Positions 9,427 to 19,065 of a stretch of 64,000 nucleotides of DNA are shown here, piece by piece. This DNA is from Bacteroidia bacterium (lineage in GTDB: Bacteria > Bacteroidota > Bacteroidia > Flavobacteriales > Flavobacteriaceae). Position numbers and translations under genes: made by a program. The notes beneath the pieces are model-generated. The model saw only the letters and a list, made by a program, of their open reading frames with translations, ran no database searches and had not been told where the DNA came from. The DNA is taken from positions 1 to 64,000 of the forward strand of contig JAUIMB010000012.1 of assembly GCA_030432635.1 (NCBI GenBank), written 5' to 3'. How positions within the stretch are numbered: position 1 is the stretch's first letter; every line of letters starts with the position of its first letter.

Positions 9427-9582
9427 GATAAAAAATTAAATATGTTTGATTAAAGTTAGCTTGGCAATTAAACAATTAATTTTAATGCGCATAAATATAG
9501 GTAAATTTTGTAAAAGATTGTAAGGGCTGAAATTGTCTGCCTTTTTCATGTATGATTTAAGGTTTTGAATTGAAGTCCTAAC

Positions 9583-9616
9583 AAAAAAACAAGCACACCA
9601 TAGAATGGTGCGCTTG
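9583..9616 (-). terminator. Intrinsic terminator after the 53-residue gene
   Basis: On the minus strand CAAGCGCACCAT pairs with ATGGTGTGCTTG (one G-U) around a 3-nt loop, followed by seven T. It lies 26 nt past the stop at 9643. Confidence 0.8.
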
Positions 9617-9642
9617 CTAGAAATGTTAAAGTTGGTTTAATC

Positions 9643-9804
9643 TTAATCAAACGGGTTTCCTCCTGGATCTGGAGGCGAAGACGCCTGAGCCTTCTTAGGA
9701 TTTAACATAATAAATGTTCCAATAGCTGTCAAGGCAGCGTATTTTCCCATTTTTTTAATGGCTTCCTTCCGTGTGATTTGATCTTGAGAATTATTCAATT
9801 TCAT
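9643..9804 (-). CDS. 53-residue small protein with hydrophobic segment and Pro/Gly-rich tail
   Basis: An ATG at 9804 opens a 53-codon frame ending TAA at 9643. It starts 21 nt after the stop of the 1093-residue T9SS gene and is closed by a strong terminator, so the two are probably co-transcribed. The N-terminus is basic and polar (TRKEAIKKMGKYAA), residues about 22-34 are hydrophobic (AALTAIGTFIML), then NPKKAQASSPPDPGGNPFD. I recall small proteins of this type (KKMGKYAA near the start, PPDPGG near the end) in other flavobacteria, but no assigned function. It could be a short membrane-associated or exported peptide (KAQA resembles a signal-peptidase site). Translation is supported by its position in the transcript and codon pattern only. 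Confidence 0.7.
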   Translation of the reverse strand: MKLNNSQDQITRKEAIKKMGKYAALTAIGTFIMLNPKKAQASSPPDPGGNPFD

Positions 9805-9825
9805 AATTGTAAGGAATTACTTTTA

Positions 9826-12800
9826 TTATTTAATGATTACCTTTTGGGACTTTTGATGCCCATTATTCTGCACAGCGGCAACATAAACGCCAACAGTAAG
9901 TGCAGATACGTCAATACGATTTTCTAAGGCTCTTGAGTCTAGTGTAGTTGTCAAGACTTTTCTTCCCTGGATATCAAATAATTCTATATATGCCGAATCT
10001 TCCAATTGACCAGTTACAACTAATTCCTTAGAATTCTGTAATGCATAAATAGATATAGTGTCTAGGTTGTCCTCAACTGAGGATAACGCGTTTTCAGAAA
10101 TTCTTAAGAAGAAACGTCCTGTGCCTGATATAGTAGCGCTTGGCGTGAATACATAATCACCAGTATTTAGCAATGTGATTGTATTTTTCACTGTATCTTC
10201 AAGATAGACATTTACAGATTCTGGCAATGTCGATTCGCTAATGGCAAATCTAATTTGCTCACCGTTTGAAGCACTAACACCCAACGGAATGGTCACACCA
10301 GTTAAATTACTGTCATTTAATGTTTGAAGTGCCATAGCGATGCCTGCATTGTTTTGAACTAAATGGGAATAAATACCCAAATCAGTATTGGTGTCTCCCC
10401 AAAGTTTAGCATCATAACCTAAATCAAATCCTTCGCTTGCGGCAGAATTAAAATAAAATTCGGTTTTATTTGTGTTGTTTGACGAACTTAAATTAACTGT
10501 AAAATGTGTTAATGGAGCTGTTCTACCTACGATAAAATCATCTGTCGTACCTGTTGAGCGCATCGCTGGTGTGAATTGTAAGTCATATAAGTCGTCATTA
10601 GTAGAATCAGCACTTACAAAAAAGCCTTGACCAGGAGCTATCACTGTAGTCGGAGTGGTAGTAGCTAAGTTGTAGATTGTCCAACCATTTTGTGCACTTC
10701 CATCATAACCGTAGATAGCGGCAGTTGGAGCATTGAATAACTGTAAGTTTGTCACACCGCCTACATCATGATTTAGGAAGTCCTGTACATTCAAATACGA
10801 AGGATAAGGATTACCTATTAAATTCCACTCTGCCTCGTCTGGACCAGCATTTTGAATATCGATATCGATATTACCGTTATTAGCTGTACCTGTAAATGTA
10901 AATGTCGAGTTGTCATTTGAAGCGGCTCTGTAACCCACTCCAGGATCTAAGGTTGCCGTTTCTCCATCAGCATATGTAACATAATCTCCAATCGTTTTGT
11001 CAAATGGCCCAAACAGGAACAATGTAGCGCCTGTGTTACTTAAGATATTCGGATTCGCATTTTGAAAGTCATCGAAAGATTGACCAGTCAAAGGTGCAGA
11101 AATCAAGTCGTTACTACCTGTTTCCCCAGAACCATTAATGTTCACATGACGATCGTAAGTTAAAGTACCTACAACAAATCCATCAAGAATTAAGCTAGAA
11201 TAAGTTGTCGATGTTGATTCTAAAGCCAATCCATTTGACGTTGTCAAGGTTACACCTGTATCAACTGTTAGGCCAGCACCAGGATTGACAGTTACACTGT
11301 TACATGTTGTATTTGTGTCAATTGTTGCATTGCCAGAAGCAATAACAATATCGTCACCAGCAGTAGCCGTTCCATTTGGATCACTTGGAGCCCATGTACC
11401 TGTAAATGTATAGGTCGTTCCTCCAACGGAAGGATTAAACGTTAAGTCAATATCATCAAGAGCTAATTCATCTCTACTACCGCTTCCAGTGTCATCATCA
11501 CTTGACCATCTTAAATACAGATAACCACCATCAGCAATTGATAATCCAGTAATGCTAGTTGATCTTGGGTTGGATGACCATGCAGGTACACCATCAGCAA
11601 TTTCTTCAGATGTAAAATCCATAGCACTTACATCAGTATATGTCACATCATCAGTACTATATGAAAAGTTCATAGTGTTGCTACGTCCTTGGTCGTTAAA
11701 TACATAAATCAAATATGCTAAATCTGCAGTAGTGACCGTATTACCAGTTTGGTTTTGTGCTCTTAACGTAATAGTTCCAGGCGTAAAATCACCTCCAGTT
11801 CCTTGGAAACCTAAAGTATTGTTTCCTGCACCAGTATCAAAAGCATAGAAACCACCAGAAGTTACACCGCCAGAACTTGTTCCTCTTGCATAATCACCAG
11901 ATGTTGCAGAACCACCATAGCTCAATGCACCATCAGACATTCCAGTAGATTCCCAAGCGTCAGAGTCTAACTGACCACTTACAGGAGTTGATGTGAAACC
12001 AGAACCATCAAATGTACCTTCGTTTACACCAGATACCGTAGTGTCAAAGTCGATAACAAAAGAGGTGTCTTCAGCTGTGATTTGCCATCCTTCTGTTGGA
12101 GGAGGAACATCATTGGCTAAAATGGTTAAGGTAAATGTGTCGTTGGAGCCAACAGCAGCGCTATTTCCTCCAGCCACATTTTGAATTTCAAACACAAAGT
12201 CTTCATCACCTTCAATTATCGCATCATCGGTAATGGTAACGGTAACTGTGATATCTGTAGTAGAGCTTCCTGGGAAGGTTTCCGATTGTGTTGTGTAGCT
12301 ATCTATGTCAGTAGCATCACCTGAAGTTAAAACCACATCAAATGTTGTAGCGACAGCATCTTCGTTGGCAATTTGTACAACCAAATCGTAGGTTCCAGAA
12401 TCTTCAGAAACAGAAGCTGAGGTTGAAGCGAATTGGATAGATGTGTCACCACCTACTGCTAGACCTTGTAATACAATATTATCAACACCAAAAGCTTCGT
12501 AGTTTGCATTGGCATTACAAACGATTCTCAAATACAAGGTTGTCCCTGAGCCCGTAAAATTATCACTAATAATGGTTTGTAAAGCATAAGTCAAAACTGT
12601 ACCATTAGCTGTATTACTGCCTCCAACAGCATTATTCTCGAGTGCTAAGGGATCGTTTGTTATGGGAGAACTGAAACTATACAGGGTACTCCATGTTGAG
12701 TTATCCCAAGAATATTCTACACTTAGTTCATCAGAAGCATCCCAATCATTTGGAACACCACCAAAATCAGCTTCTAAAACTAGATTAGAGTAACCCGTGA

Positions 12801-13107
12801 CATCAATAGGGTCAAAAGTAAGAATACCTGGAGAACTTCCATTAAAAGTATTTGGGTTTGACCCCACAAAAAGCCAAGAACCTGTAACATTGGTGTAGGG
12901 TCCATCACTTCCTGTTTCATAAATGGCACCATCACTTGGTTCTGCTCTATAGAAGTATTGGTCACCTGGATCAGTACTAGGAGTTTGAGACGGTGTATGG
13001 CTGTAACCACTTAAGTCCGTTTCAAATCCTTGACTGTAAATCGTCGTTTGTCCAAAGCCTAAGCTGGAAATTAAAAGGACAACAAATAAAATGTAAGTGT
13101 TTTTCAT
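9826..13107 (-). CDS. T9SS surface protein with Calx-beta domain, 1093 aa
   Basis: The signal peptide (about 1-20, SSLGFGQ) is followed by an anchor-J-like domain (about 24-215, beginning YSQGFETDLSGYS), a Calx-beta domain (about 220-335, SVSEDSGTYDLVVQIAN and then IIEGDEDFVFEI), a second beta-sandwich region (about 340-560) and the shared C-terminal half: DPNGTATAGDDIVIASGNAT, YDRHVNINGSG, EWNLIGNPYPSYLNVQDF, TEFYFNSAASEGFDLGYDA and the sorting domain (IELFDIQGR, ending QKVIIK). Calx-beta repeats bind calcium in other secreted adhesins; here the acidic residues fit but binding is inferred. Its C-terminal half is closest to the 1240+ residue and 992-residue paralogues. It is followed within 21 nt by the 53-residue gene. 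Confidence 0.92.
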   Translation of the reverse strand: MKNTYILFVVLLISSLGFGQTTIYSQGFETDLSGYSHTPSQTPSTDPGDQYFYRAEPSDGAIYETGSDGPYTNVTGSWLFVGSNPNTFNGSSPGILTFDPIDVTGYSNLVLEADFGGVPNDWDASDELSVEYSWDNSTWSTLYSFSSPITNDPLALENNAVGGSNTANGTVLTYALQTIISDNFTGSGTTLYLRIVCNANANYEAFGVDNIVLQGLAVGGDTSIQFASTSASVSEDSGTYDLVVQIANEDAVATTFDVVLTSGDATDIDSYTTQSETFPGSSTTDITVTVTITDDAIIEGDEDFVFEIQNVAGGNSAAVGSNDTFTLTILANDVPPPTEGWQITAEDTSFVIDFDTTVSGVNEGTFDGSGFTSTPVSGQLDSDAWESTGMSDGALSYGGSATSGDYARGTSSGGVTSGGFYAFDTGAGNNTLGFQGTGGDFTPGTITLRAQNQTGNTVTTADLAYLIYVFNDQGRSNTMNFSYSTDDVTYTDVSAMDFTSEEIADGVPAWSSNPRSTSITGLSIADGGYLYLRWSSDDDTGSGSRDELALDDIDLTFNPSVGGTTYTFTGTWAPSDPNGTATAGDDIVIASGNATIDTNTTCNSVTVNPGAGLTVDTGVTLTTSNGLALESTSTTYSSLILDGFVVGTLTYDRHVNINGSGETGSNDLISAPLTGQSFDDFQNANPNILSNTGATLFLFGPFDKTIGDYVTYADGETATLDPGVGYRAASNDNSTFTFTGTANNGNIDIDIQNAGPDEAEWNLIGNPYPSYLNVQDFLNHDVGGVTNLQLFNAPTAAIYGYDGSAQNGWTIYNLATTTPTTVIAPGQGFFVSADSTNDDLYDLQFTPAMRSTGTTDDFIVGRTAPLTHFTVNLSSSNNTNKTEFYFNSAASEGFDLGYDAKLWGDTNTDLGIYSHLVQNNAGIAMALQTLNDSNLTGVTIPLGVSASNGEQIRFAISESTLPESVNVYLEDTVKNTITLLNTGDYVFTPSATISGTGRFFLRISENALSSVEDNLDTISIYALQNSKELVVTGQLEDSAYIELFDIQGRKVLTTTLDSRALENRIDVSALTVGVYVAAVQNNGHQKSQKVIIK

Positions 13108-13175
13108 AATGTGAAAATAATTTGTAAAACAGTAATAAGTTGAATTTTAGAATTTTACTAGATTAATAGCAGTTG

Positions 13176-13183
13176 CAAATATA
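13176..13183 (-). promoter_or_regulatory. -7 promoter element of the Calx-beta T9SS gene
   Basis: The minus strand reads TATATTTG, a perfect TAnnTTTG box, 69 nt upstream of the ATG at 13107. I see no clear TTTG at the expected -33 position, so this is a half-supported promoter. Confidence 0.45.
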
Positions 13184-13332
13184 GTGCATTGTTGAAGATT
13201 TGGAACTAAGAACATGTTAACAAATGTTTAAATAAGGTCCGATTCTTAGATCGGTTACTTTAGATATGACCCTATTTATACTAAAAAGTCACAGTGAGTA
13301 ATTACGATAGATTTGTTAAAAAAAACATGGTT

Positions 13333-13371
13333 CATAAAAAAAGCGCATTCTTTTAATGCGCTTTTTTTATG
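13333..13371. terminator. Terminator with perfect 17-bp arms after the 992-residue T9SS gene
   Basis: A 17-bp arm at 13333-13349 (CAT, seven A, GCGCATT) is repeated exactly in inverse orientation at 13355-13371, with a 5-nt loop. The A-tract gives a T-tract on the minus strand just after the stop at 13384. Because it is symmetric it could stop transcription from either side. Confidence 0.85.
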
Positions 13372-13383
13372 AAAGGATTGCTT

Positions 13384-16362
13384 TTAGTCTAGCATCACTT
13401 TTATGGATGTTTGTTGCTCGCCATCATCTAGAGTGACCACATAAATTCCTGAAGTTACATGGTTTAAATCTATTTGATGATTTGAGTTTTTGTGATTTAA
13501 AATCGCACTGCTAATCAATCGACCTTGAATGTCATGGATTTGAACATTCGCATCAGCATTCAATTGTCCTTTTACAAATAATGCTCGAGGTGTTTTGGTC
13601 GTGTAGATTTGAATGTTGTTTAATTGATTTTCAGAATCTGATAAGGTATCCTCAGTAAATCTTAGGAAAAATCGTCCAGTGCCTGAAAGTGGCATATTTG
13701 GTGTAATGACATAATCATTGCTATTCAACAAGGTTGATGTGTTTTCCTCCATGTCTTCAAGATAGACCTTCACATTACTTGGTAATGTTGATTCGGCAAT
13801 GCTAAAAGTTATTTGTTCGCCTTGGTTAGCTTTAATTCCTATTGGAATAACAGTGTTTGTCAAATCTGAAGGATGTAAGGCCTGTAGTGCCAAAGCAGTT
13901 CCATTGTCGTTTTGTGCAAGCTTTGAATACACAGCAAATTCTGGAATTGTCTCGCCCCAAACAGAAGCATCATACCCTAGATCGAAACCTTGACCAGCGC
14001 TTTCATTAAAGTAGAATTCTGTTTTTGCGATATTTGAGTTGTTGGCTATGTTCAGTTCAAGAAAAACTAACCCTGAGCTTCGTCCAGAAATGAAATCATC
14101 ACCAGTTCCTACTGAACACATTGCAGGCGTGAATTCTAAGTCATATGCGGCAACTTGAGCAGGATTTGCACTCACAAAGAAGCCTTGACCTGGAGCAATA
14201 ACTGTAGCTGTCGTAGTGGTGGCCAAATTGTAAATTATCCATCCATCGGTAACATCTCCATCATAGCCATATATTGCAGCAGTTCCTGGATTAAACAATT
14301 GGATATTGGTTACACCACCACCAAGATCATGTGTAAGAAAATCTTGTACATTTAAATAGGATGGATATGGGTTTCCAACCAAGTTCCATTCAATTTCATG
14401 AGGTCCAGCATAAACAATGTTCCTACTTATGGTTCCTGTATTTACGGTTCCTGTGAACGTAAAGGTCCCATTGTCACTTGAAGCTGCTCTATAACCTATG
14501 GCAGGATCTAAAATGATGTTGGCATCTGCAGTTACATCAGTATCATAAGTTAGATACTCATTGGTCACTTTGCTCCAAGGTCCGAAAAGTTTTTGTGACG
14601 TATTGGACGGATTTGAAAATATATTGCTGTTCGCTGCTGCAAACGCTCCAAAAGTTTGTCCAGACACAGGAGCAGAAATTAAATCATTGCCACCACTTTG
14701 AATATTGACATGACGTTCATAGTTTACAGTACCAGTAACGTTTCCATCAACAATTAAGCTTGAATAACTAGTTGAATTTGATTCTAGGGTTAAATCGCTT
14801 ACTGAGAAGGTGCTCCCTGTATCGATTGTTAAACTTGCTCCAGCACTTACAGTAGCTGTATTACATGAGGTATTGGTGTCAATTGTTGCATCACCACTAA
14901 TGATGTTTATGGTATCGGTAGCATTTGAAACACCATTTGGGTTGGCAGGAGACCAGCTACCATTATAAGCGTATGTAATCGATCCTGTGACATTAACAGT
15001 GTAATCTTCGAATTCACCATCAGTAGAATCTAAACATGGTTCTAAGGTTTCAACAGCTGCAGGTGGTGGAGGGTTGTATTGACATACGATACGTAATCTC
15101 GTATTTCCTAAGGCTGCATAAGTTGGTATTGCTATAGAGAGCGCACTTAAACTTGTTGGTCCATTAGGTGTATTTTGAGCAAAACCTAAATCGTAGGCTT
15201 CACCAGCATCTTCAAAATCGCCATCTTGATTCCAATCGATCCAGGCATAACTGTATACCAAATAATTTCCATCAGTATCCACATTAACCGTTAAGTCTTC
15301 TGTCATTCCTTTGGTAACTGTTGTTGAAAGATTTGTGAAATCGGAGTAGCCATCATCTGGATCTTGTCCAGTAGCATTGTTTATAGCTCCAAAATCTACC
15401 AGAGTAATGGCAGTAGCGTAGGTCAAATCACCTTCAACTTCACAATAATTTAGATTTGGTACTGCGTTAACTGTAACACCAGGACTCCAATTCGTGCCTT
15501 TTCTTATGAATACTTCAAAATGATATGTAGTACCATTGGTTAGGTCTGTAGTGGTAAAAGAATTGCCTGTGCCTTTGTAGACGACAAATTCATCTGTTGT
15601 GATTTCGGTACCTGAACCAAATACAGTATTTGCGGTGTAAGCACTTCCGTTTCCAGAAGGCGTAGCCGTAACTGCAGAGCCTGATTTAGCAACAACTAAA
15701 ACTTCATCAAAACAAAGACTGTCGGTCCAATCCAATGTTACCAGTCCATTATTTGGAGTAGCAATCAATCCGCTTACATCAGAAGGTGTTGTTGTACAAG
15801 GAAAAGTTCCAACGACTAAGATGTTGTCGAAGGTTGTAACTTCATTGTCAGCATCATTATCCATCTGCACCCTAAGTTCTAGAGTGGTACCAGTCAACCC
15901 AGTTTGGCTTACGACGACATTGAAATCATTGATTAGACTTCCATTTGTAGCTGCATTGGTCCATGTGCCTCCATTGATTCGGTATTGAACAGAAAATAAA
16001 TCGGTGTTGTCATTATTTCCAGAGGTAAAAGCATCTAGGGAAAAACTAACATTAACATAACCTGATATGTTAATTGATGGCGATAACCAAATCGCATTTC
16101 CGTCGGTGTCTTTTCCTGCAAAAGCTTCTCCTGTAACTCGGAAATAATCAGCATTGCCACCAAAGAAATCGGCACCAATACTGGCAGAAGAGACATCAAT
16201 CGTCCAATCGACATCAGTTAAATCGGTATCAGTCCCGAAGAACGCGGTTCCAACAATCCCTTTTCCATTTTGTCCGGTAAAGTCCTCAGAATATAAAGTG
16301 GTTTGGGAAAACCCGAATAGGGTTAGCAATAAAACGATAGGTACAACATAAAGTTTTTTCAT
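13384..16362 (-). CDS. T9SS surface protein with fn3 and GEVED domains, 992 aa
   Basis: The signal peptide (about 1-19, LLLTLFGFSQ) is followed by an anchor-J-like domain (about 22-185, YSEDFTGQNGKG), a fibronectin-III-like part (about 190-310), and a GEVED-type domain (about 315-470, AWIDWNQDGDFEDAGEAYDLG, closing in DGEFEDYTVNV). The shared C-terminal half follows: SWSPANPNGVSNATDTINII, YERHVNIQSGGNDLISAPV, EWNLVGNPYPSYLNVQDF, TEFYFNESAGQGFDLGYDA, and a sorting domain (VQIHDIQGR, VTSGIYVVTLDD) that ends in SIKVMLD rather than the usual QKVIIK. It is the first gene of the array in reading direction, with a good promoter upstream and a strong terminator downstream. Confidence 0.92.
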   Translation of the reverse strand: MKKLYVVPIVLLLTLFGFSQTTLYSEDFTGQNGKGIVGTAFFGTDTDLTDVDWTIDVSSASIGADFFGGNADYFRVTGEAFAGKDTDGNAIWLSPSINISGYVNVSFSLDAFTSGNNDNTDLFSVQYRINGGTWTNAATNGSLINDFNVVVSQTGLTGTTLELRVQMDNDADNEVTTFDNILVVGTFPCTTTPSDVSGLIATPNNGLVTLDWTDSLCFDEVLVVAKSGSAVTATPSGNGSAYTANTVFGSGTEITTDEFVVYKGTGNSFTTTDLTNGTTYHFEVFIRKGTNWSPGVTVNAVPNLNYCEVEGDLTYATAITLVDFGAINNATGQDPDDGYSDFTNLSTTVTKGMTEDLTVNVDTDGNYLVYSYAWIDWNQDGDFEDAGEAYDLGFAQNTPNGPTSLSALSIAIPTYAALGNTRLRIVCQYNPPPPAAVETLEPCLDSTDGEFEDYTVNVTGSITYAYNGSWSPANPNGVSNATDTINIISGDATIDTNTSCNTATVSAGASLTIDTGSTFSVSDLTLESNSTSYSSLIVDGNVTGTVNYERHVNIQSGGNDLISAPVSGQTFGAFAAANSNIFSNPSNTSQKLFGPWSKVTNEYLTYDTDVTADANIILDPAIGYRAASSDNGTFTFTGTVNTGTISRNIVYAGPHEIEWNLVGNPYPSYLNVQDFLTHDLGGGVTNIQLFNPGTAAIYGYDGDVTDGWIIYNLATTTTATVIAPGQGFFVSANPAQVAAYDLEFTPAMCSVGTGDDFISGRSSGLVFLELNIANNSNIAKTEFYFNESAGQGFDLGYDASVWGETIPEFAVYSKLAQNDNGTALALQALHPSDLTNTVIPIGIKANQGEQITFSIAESTLPSNVKVYLEDMEENTSTLLNSNDYVITPNMPLSGTGRFFLRFTEDTLSDSENQLNNIQIYTTKTPRALFVKGQLNADANVQIHDIQGRLISSAILNHKNSNHQIDLNHVTSGIYVVTLDDGEQQTSIKVMLD

Positions 16363-16406
16363 AACTAGATAGATTTAATTTAACATTTTACTGTAATAGG
16401 GGAAAT

Positions 16407-16438
16407 CAAATCTAGTTTTATGGTGTGAGGTGCCCAAA
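16407..16438 (-). promoter_or_regulatory. Promoter of the 992-residue T9SS gene
   Basis: On the minus strand TTTG (16438-16435) is followed after 20 nt by TAGATTTG (16414-16407), a full match to TTTG / TAnnTTTG. Transcription would begin near 16401, 39 nt before the ATG at 16362. Confidence 0.65.
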
Positions 16439-16604
16439 ATAGTCCTTTAAACTACTTGAAAAAGCGATAAAGTTCATAAAATCAGTTGTTTGGGCTTGTT
16501 TTTCCGGAGAATTAGCGAATGCTATTATGGTATTGCAAGTGCTGTTGCAGTATTTCAAAATATAAAAATAGTCTTCAAGCAGTATGAAGCCTGTTAAATT
16601 TAGA

Positions 16605-16612
16605 TATATTTG
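16605..16612 (+). promoter_or_regulatory. -7 promoter element upstream of rfbA
   Basis: TATATTTG matches TAnnTTTG exactly and is followed by CCATC, much like the box before the Wza-type gene (TATATTTGCCCATC at 44134). No clear TTTG is present at the -33 position. The leader to the rfbA ATG would be about 118 nt. Confidence 0.5.
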
Positions 16613-16736
16613 CCATCGGAATAATTGCTTAGGATTGTTAAACATTAATCAGAGTTCCTTTGCATTAGTACACCCATGAATATCCGATGACTATGTTTTG
16701 AGTTTAGTGATGGTGGAATTTTTATTTTAGTTTTTT

Positions 16737-17606
16737 ATGAAAGGAATCATACTTGCAGGTGGATCAGGAACACGATTACATCCATTAACATTGGCAGTGA
16801 GTAAACAACTGTTACCTATTTATGATAAACCAATGATTTATTATCCAATGTCGGTTTTAATGTTAGCTGGGATTAGAGATATATTGATTATTTCCACACC
16901 TCAAGATCTGCCTAATTTTAAAAGGCTATTAGGTAATGGGCAAAACTTTGGTGTCAGTCTAAGCTATGTTGAGCAGCCAAGTCCAGATGGTTTGGCACAA
17001 GCCTTTATATTGGGAGAAGAGTTCATAGGGAATGATGATGTTTGTCTAGTCTTAGGAGATAACATTTTTTATGGCGCTGGACTCCAGAAGATATTAAAGA
17101 ATGCAGTAGCCACTGTGACTGAGGAAAGTAAAGCTGTAATTTTCGGAAATTATGTAAGTGATCCAGAACGTTATGGTGTTGCTGAATTTGATGCGAATAA
17201 GAATGTGATAAGTATCGAGGAAAAGCCTAAACAACCTAAATCCAATTATGCCGTTGTTGGTTTGTATTTTTATCCCAATTCTGTCGTTGAAATTGCAAAA
17301 AACGTGAAACCGTCCCATAGAGGGGAATTGGAAATTACTTCAGTGAACCAATCGTATCTCGAGGCAGAAAATTTAAAACTTCAAATATTGAGTAGAGGCT
17401 TTGCATGGTTAGACACTGGAACGCATGAAGCATTAACTGAAGCTACTGAGTTTGTAAAGGCTGTCGAAAAAAGAACAGGTTTGAAGATTGCATGTTTGGA
17501 AGAAATAGCAATGAACTACTCTTGGATTACCAGCGAGCAATTGTCAGTGCAAATAGATGGACTTAAAGGTGATTACTTCGACTATTTAAAAGCAATTATT
17601 GCATAG
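16737..17606 (+). CDS. rfbA: Glucose-1-phosphate thymidylyltransferase
   Basis: It converts glucose 1-phosphate and dTTP to dTDP-glucose, a precursor of dTDP-deoxysugars such as rhamnose or amino sugars. The N-terminal nucleotide-binding signature [16 protein letters not shown] (3-18), the [16 protein letters not shown] block (22-37), and [11 protein letters not shown] (about 107-117) are all intact, and 289 residues is the normal RmlA length. rfbB, rfbC and rfbD are not in this window, so the rest of the dTDP-sugar pathway must be encoded elsewhere. The flippase start codon follows the stop directly, so the two are translationally coupled. Confidence 0.95.
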   Translation: MKGIILAGGSGTRLHPLTLAVSKQLLPIYDKPMIYYPMSVLMLAGIRDILIISTPQDLPNFKRLLGNGQNFGVSLSYVEQPSPDGLAQAFILGEEFIGNDDVCLVLGDNIFYGAGLQKILKNAVATVTEESKAVIFGNYVSDPERYGVAEFDANKNVISIEEKPKQPKSNYAVVGLYFYPNSVVEIAKNVKPSHRGELEITSVNQSYLEAENLKLQILSRGFAWLDTGTHEALTEATEFVKAVEKRTGLKIACLEEIAMNYSWITSEQLSVQIDGLKGDYFDYLKAIIA

Positions 17607-19055
17607 ATGTCTTTAAAGCAAAAAGCCGTTAAAGGCCTTTTTTGGAGTACGGTAGAGAATTTTTCCGCAAAAGGGATTCAATTTGTGCTTGGCATAATCC
17701 TAGCAAGGATATTGTTGCCAGAAGATTATGGTCTTATCGGAATGATTATGATTTTCTTGGCAATTTCTGCGGTTTTTATAGAAAGCGGATTTTCTAAAGC
17801 ACTCATTCAAAAGAAGGATAGGGACGAAAAAGACTTTTCAACAGTATTCTTTTTCAATATTGCAATTTCAGTCGTGTTCTACTTAATTCTGTTTTTAACG
17901 GCACCGTTAATTGCAAACTTCTACAATCAAGACATATTGATTTCAATTGTTAGGGTGATTGGTTTATTAATAATTATAAACTCTTTTGGCGTTGTACAAC
18001 GAACAAAGTTTACCATCAATATTGATTTCAAAACCCAGACCAAAGCTTCAACCACCTCTATAGTCGTTTCGGGACTTATAGGTATTTATATGGCATATGC
18101 TGGTTATGGTGTTTGGGCACTTGTCTTTCAGGCACTTTCAAAAGCATTGATTAATGTTACTATTCTGTGGATTTTGTCTAAATGGATGCCAAGAGATGGT
18201 TTTCATATGGAGAGATTCAAAGCCTTATTCTCATTCGGATCTAAGCTGTTGGTGGCCAAATTATTGGATTCAATTTTCAAAAATATCTATTTAATAGTAA
18301 TAGGAAGGTTTTTTTCAGTAGCAGAATTAGGCTATTACACGAGAGCAAAACAACTTAACGATTTTCCCTCAGCAAACTTGACTTCGATTTTACAAAGAGT
18401 TACGTTTCCCTTGCTAAGTACAATGCAAGATGATACAAGACGATTAAAGGAAAACTATCGGATCATTATTAGAATGAGTTCAATGGTTGTCTTTCCATTG
18501 ATGGTTGGATTGGCTGCTGCGGCAAGACCGTTAATTATCGTTCTTTTAACTGAAAAATGGATTGAATCAGTATGGATGCTACAATTGCTATGTTTTACAG
18601 GGTTGTTGTATCCGCTTCATGCTTTAAATATTAACGTTCTTAATGTTATTGGGAGATCAGATCTTACATTGAGATTATCTGTATTAAAAAAGCTGGTTCA
18701 TATACCTGTGATTATTGTAGGTGTCATTTATGGAATAAAAGTCATGCTAATTGGAATGATATTCAGTAATATCATAGGTTTTTTCCTTAATAGTTATTGG
18801 ACCAAGCGACTCATTGATTTTTCATCTTGGCAACAATTGAAAGAGGTGATGCCGTCATTTATGATATCAGTGGGTGTTGGCGTCCTGTTGGTACTATTTG
18901 AATCTATATGTGATCTTTCGCCTATCATGATGCTGATTGGTCAAACAGTGATTGGGATGGTGTTTGTGATTGTCATTTCTGAACTATTAAAATTGGAAGA
19001 GTACGTGCTATTAAAAGGAATCATTTCTAAACAATTGAAGAGTTTAAGGAGATAG
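17607..19055 (+). CDS. Wzx-type polysaccharide flippase (MOP superfamily)
   Basis: An integral membrane protein of 482 residues with about 12-14 hydrophobic segments, likely to flip undecaprenyl-linked repeat units to the periplasmic side. The N-terminus KAVKGLFWSTVENFSAKGIQF and the following ARILLPEDYGLIGM motif are typical of the WzxC-like polysaccharide biosynthesis branch. Its ATG follows the rfbA stop codon with no gap. It is the only flippase seen in the locus, which makes it the partner of the Wzy-type polymerase encoded at 36486. A weak hairpin (19066-19088) follows the stop. Confidence 0.92.
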   Translation: MSLKQKAVKGLFWSTVENFSAKGIQFVLGIILARILLPEDYGLIGMIMIFLAISAVFIESGFSKALIQKKDRDEKDFSTVFFFNIAISVVFYLILFLTAPLIANFYNQDILISIVRVIGLLIIINSFGVVQRTKFTINIDFKTQTKASTTSIVVSGLIGIYMAYAGYGVWALVFQALSKALINVTILWILSKWMPRDGFHMERFKALFSFGSKLLVAKLLDSIFKNIYLIVIGRFFSVAELGYYTRAKQLNDFPSANLTSILQRVTFPLLSTMQDDTRRLKENYRIIIRMSSMVVFPLMVGLAAAARPLIIVLLTEKWIESVWMLQLLCFTGLLYPLHALNINVLNVIGRSDLTLRLSVLKKLVHIPVIIVGVIYGIKVMLIGMIFSNIIGFFLNSYWTKRLIDFSSWQQLKEVMPSFMISVGVGVLLVLFESICDLSPIMMLIGQTVIGMVFVIVISELLKLEEYVLLKGIISKQLKSLRR

Positions 19056-19065
19056 TTTTCATATA

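Larger units (their letters stand above)
16363..16736. other. Divergent intergenic region between surface-protein array and polysaccharide locus
   Basis: This 374-bp stretch separates the minus-strand array from the plus-strand polysaccharide genes. It holds a minus-strand promoter (16407-16438) for the 992-residue gene and a plus-strand -7 box (16605-16612) for rfbA. A 75-codon minus-strand frame at 16418-16645 has no homology I recognise and overlaps the promoter elements, so I do not call it a gene. Confidence 0.7.

Noticed and set aside
16418-16645. A 75-codon minus-strand frame in the divergent intergenic region
   Set aside because: It overlaps the promoter of the 992-residue gene and the -7 box of rfbA, has no recognisable homology and no terminator.
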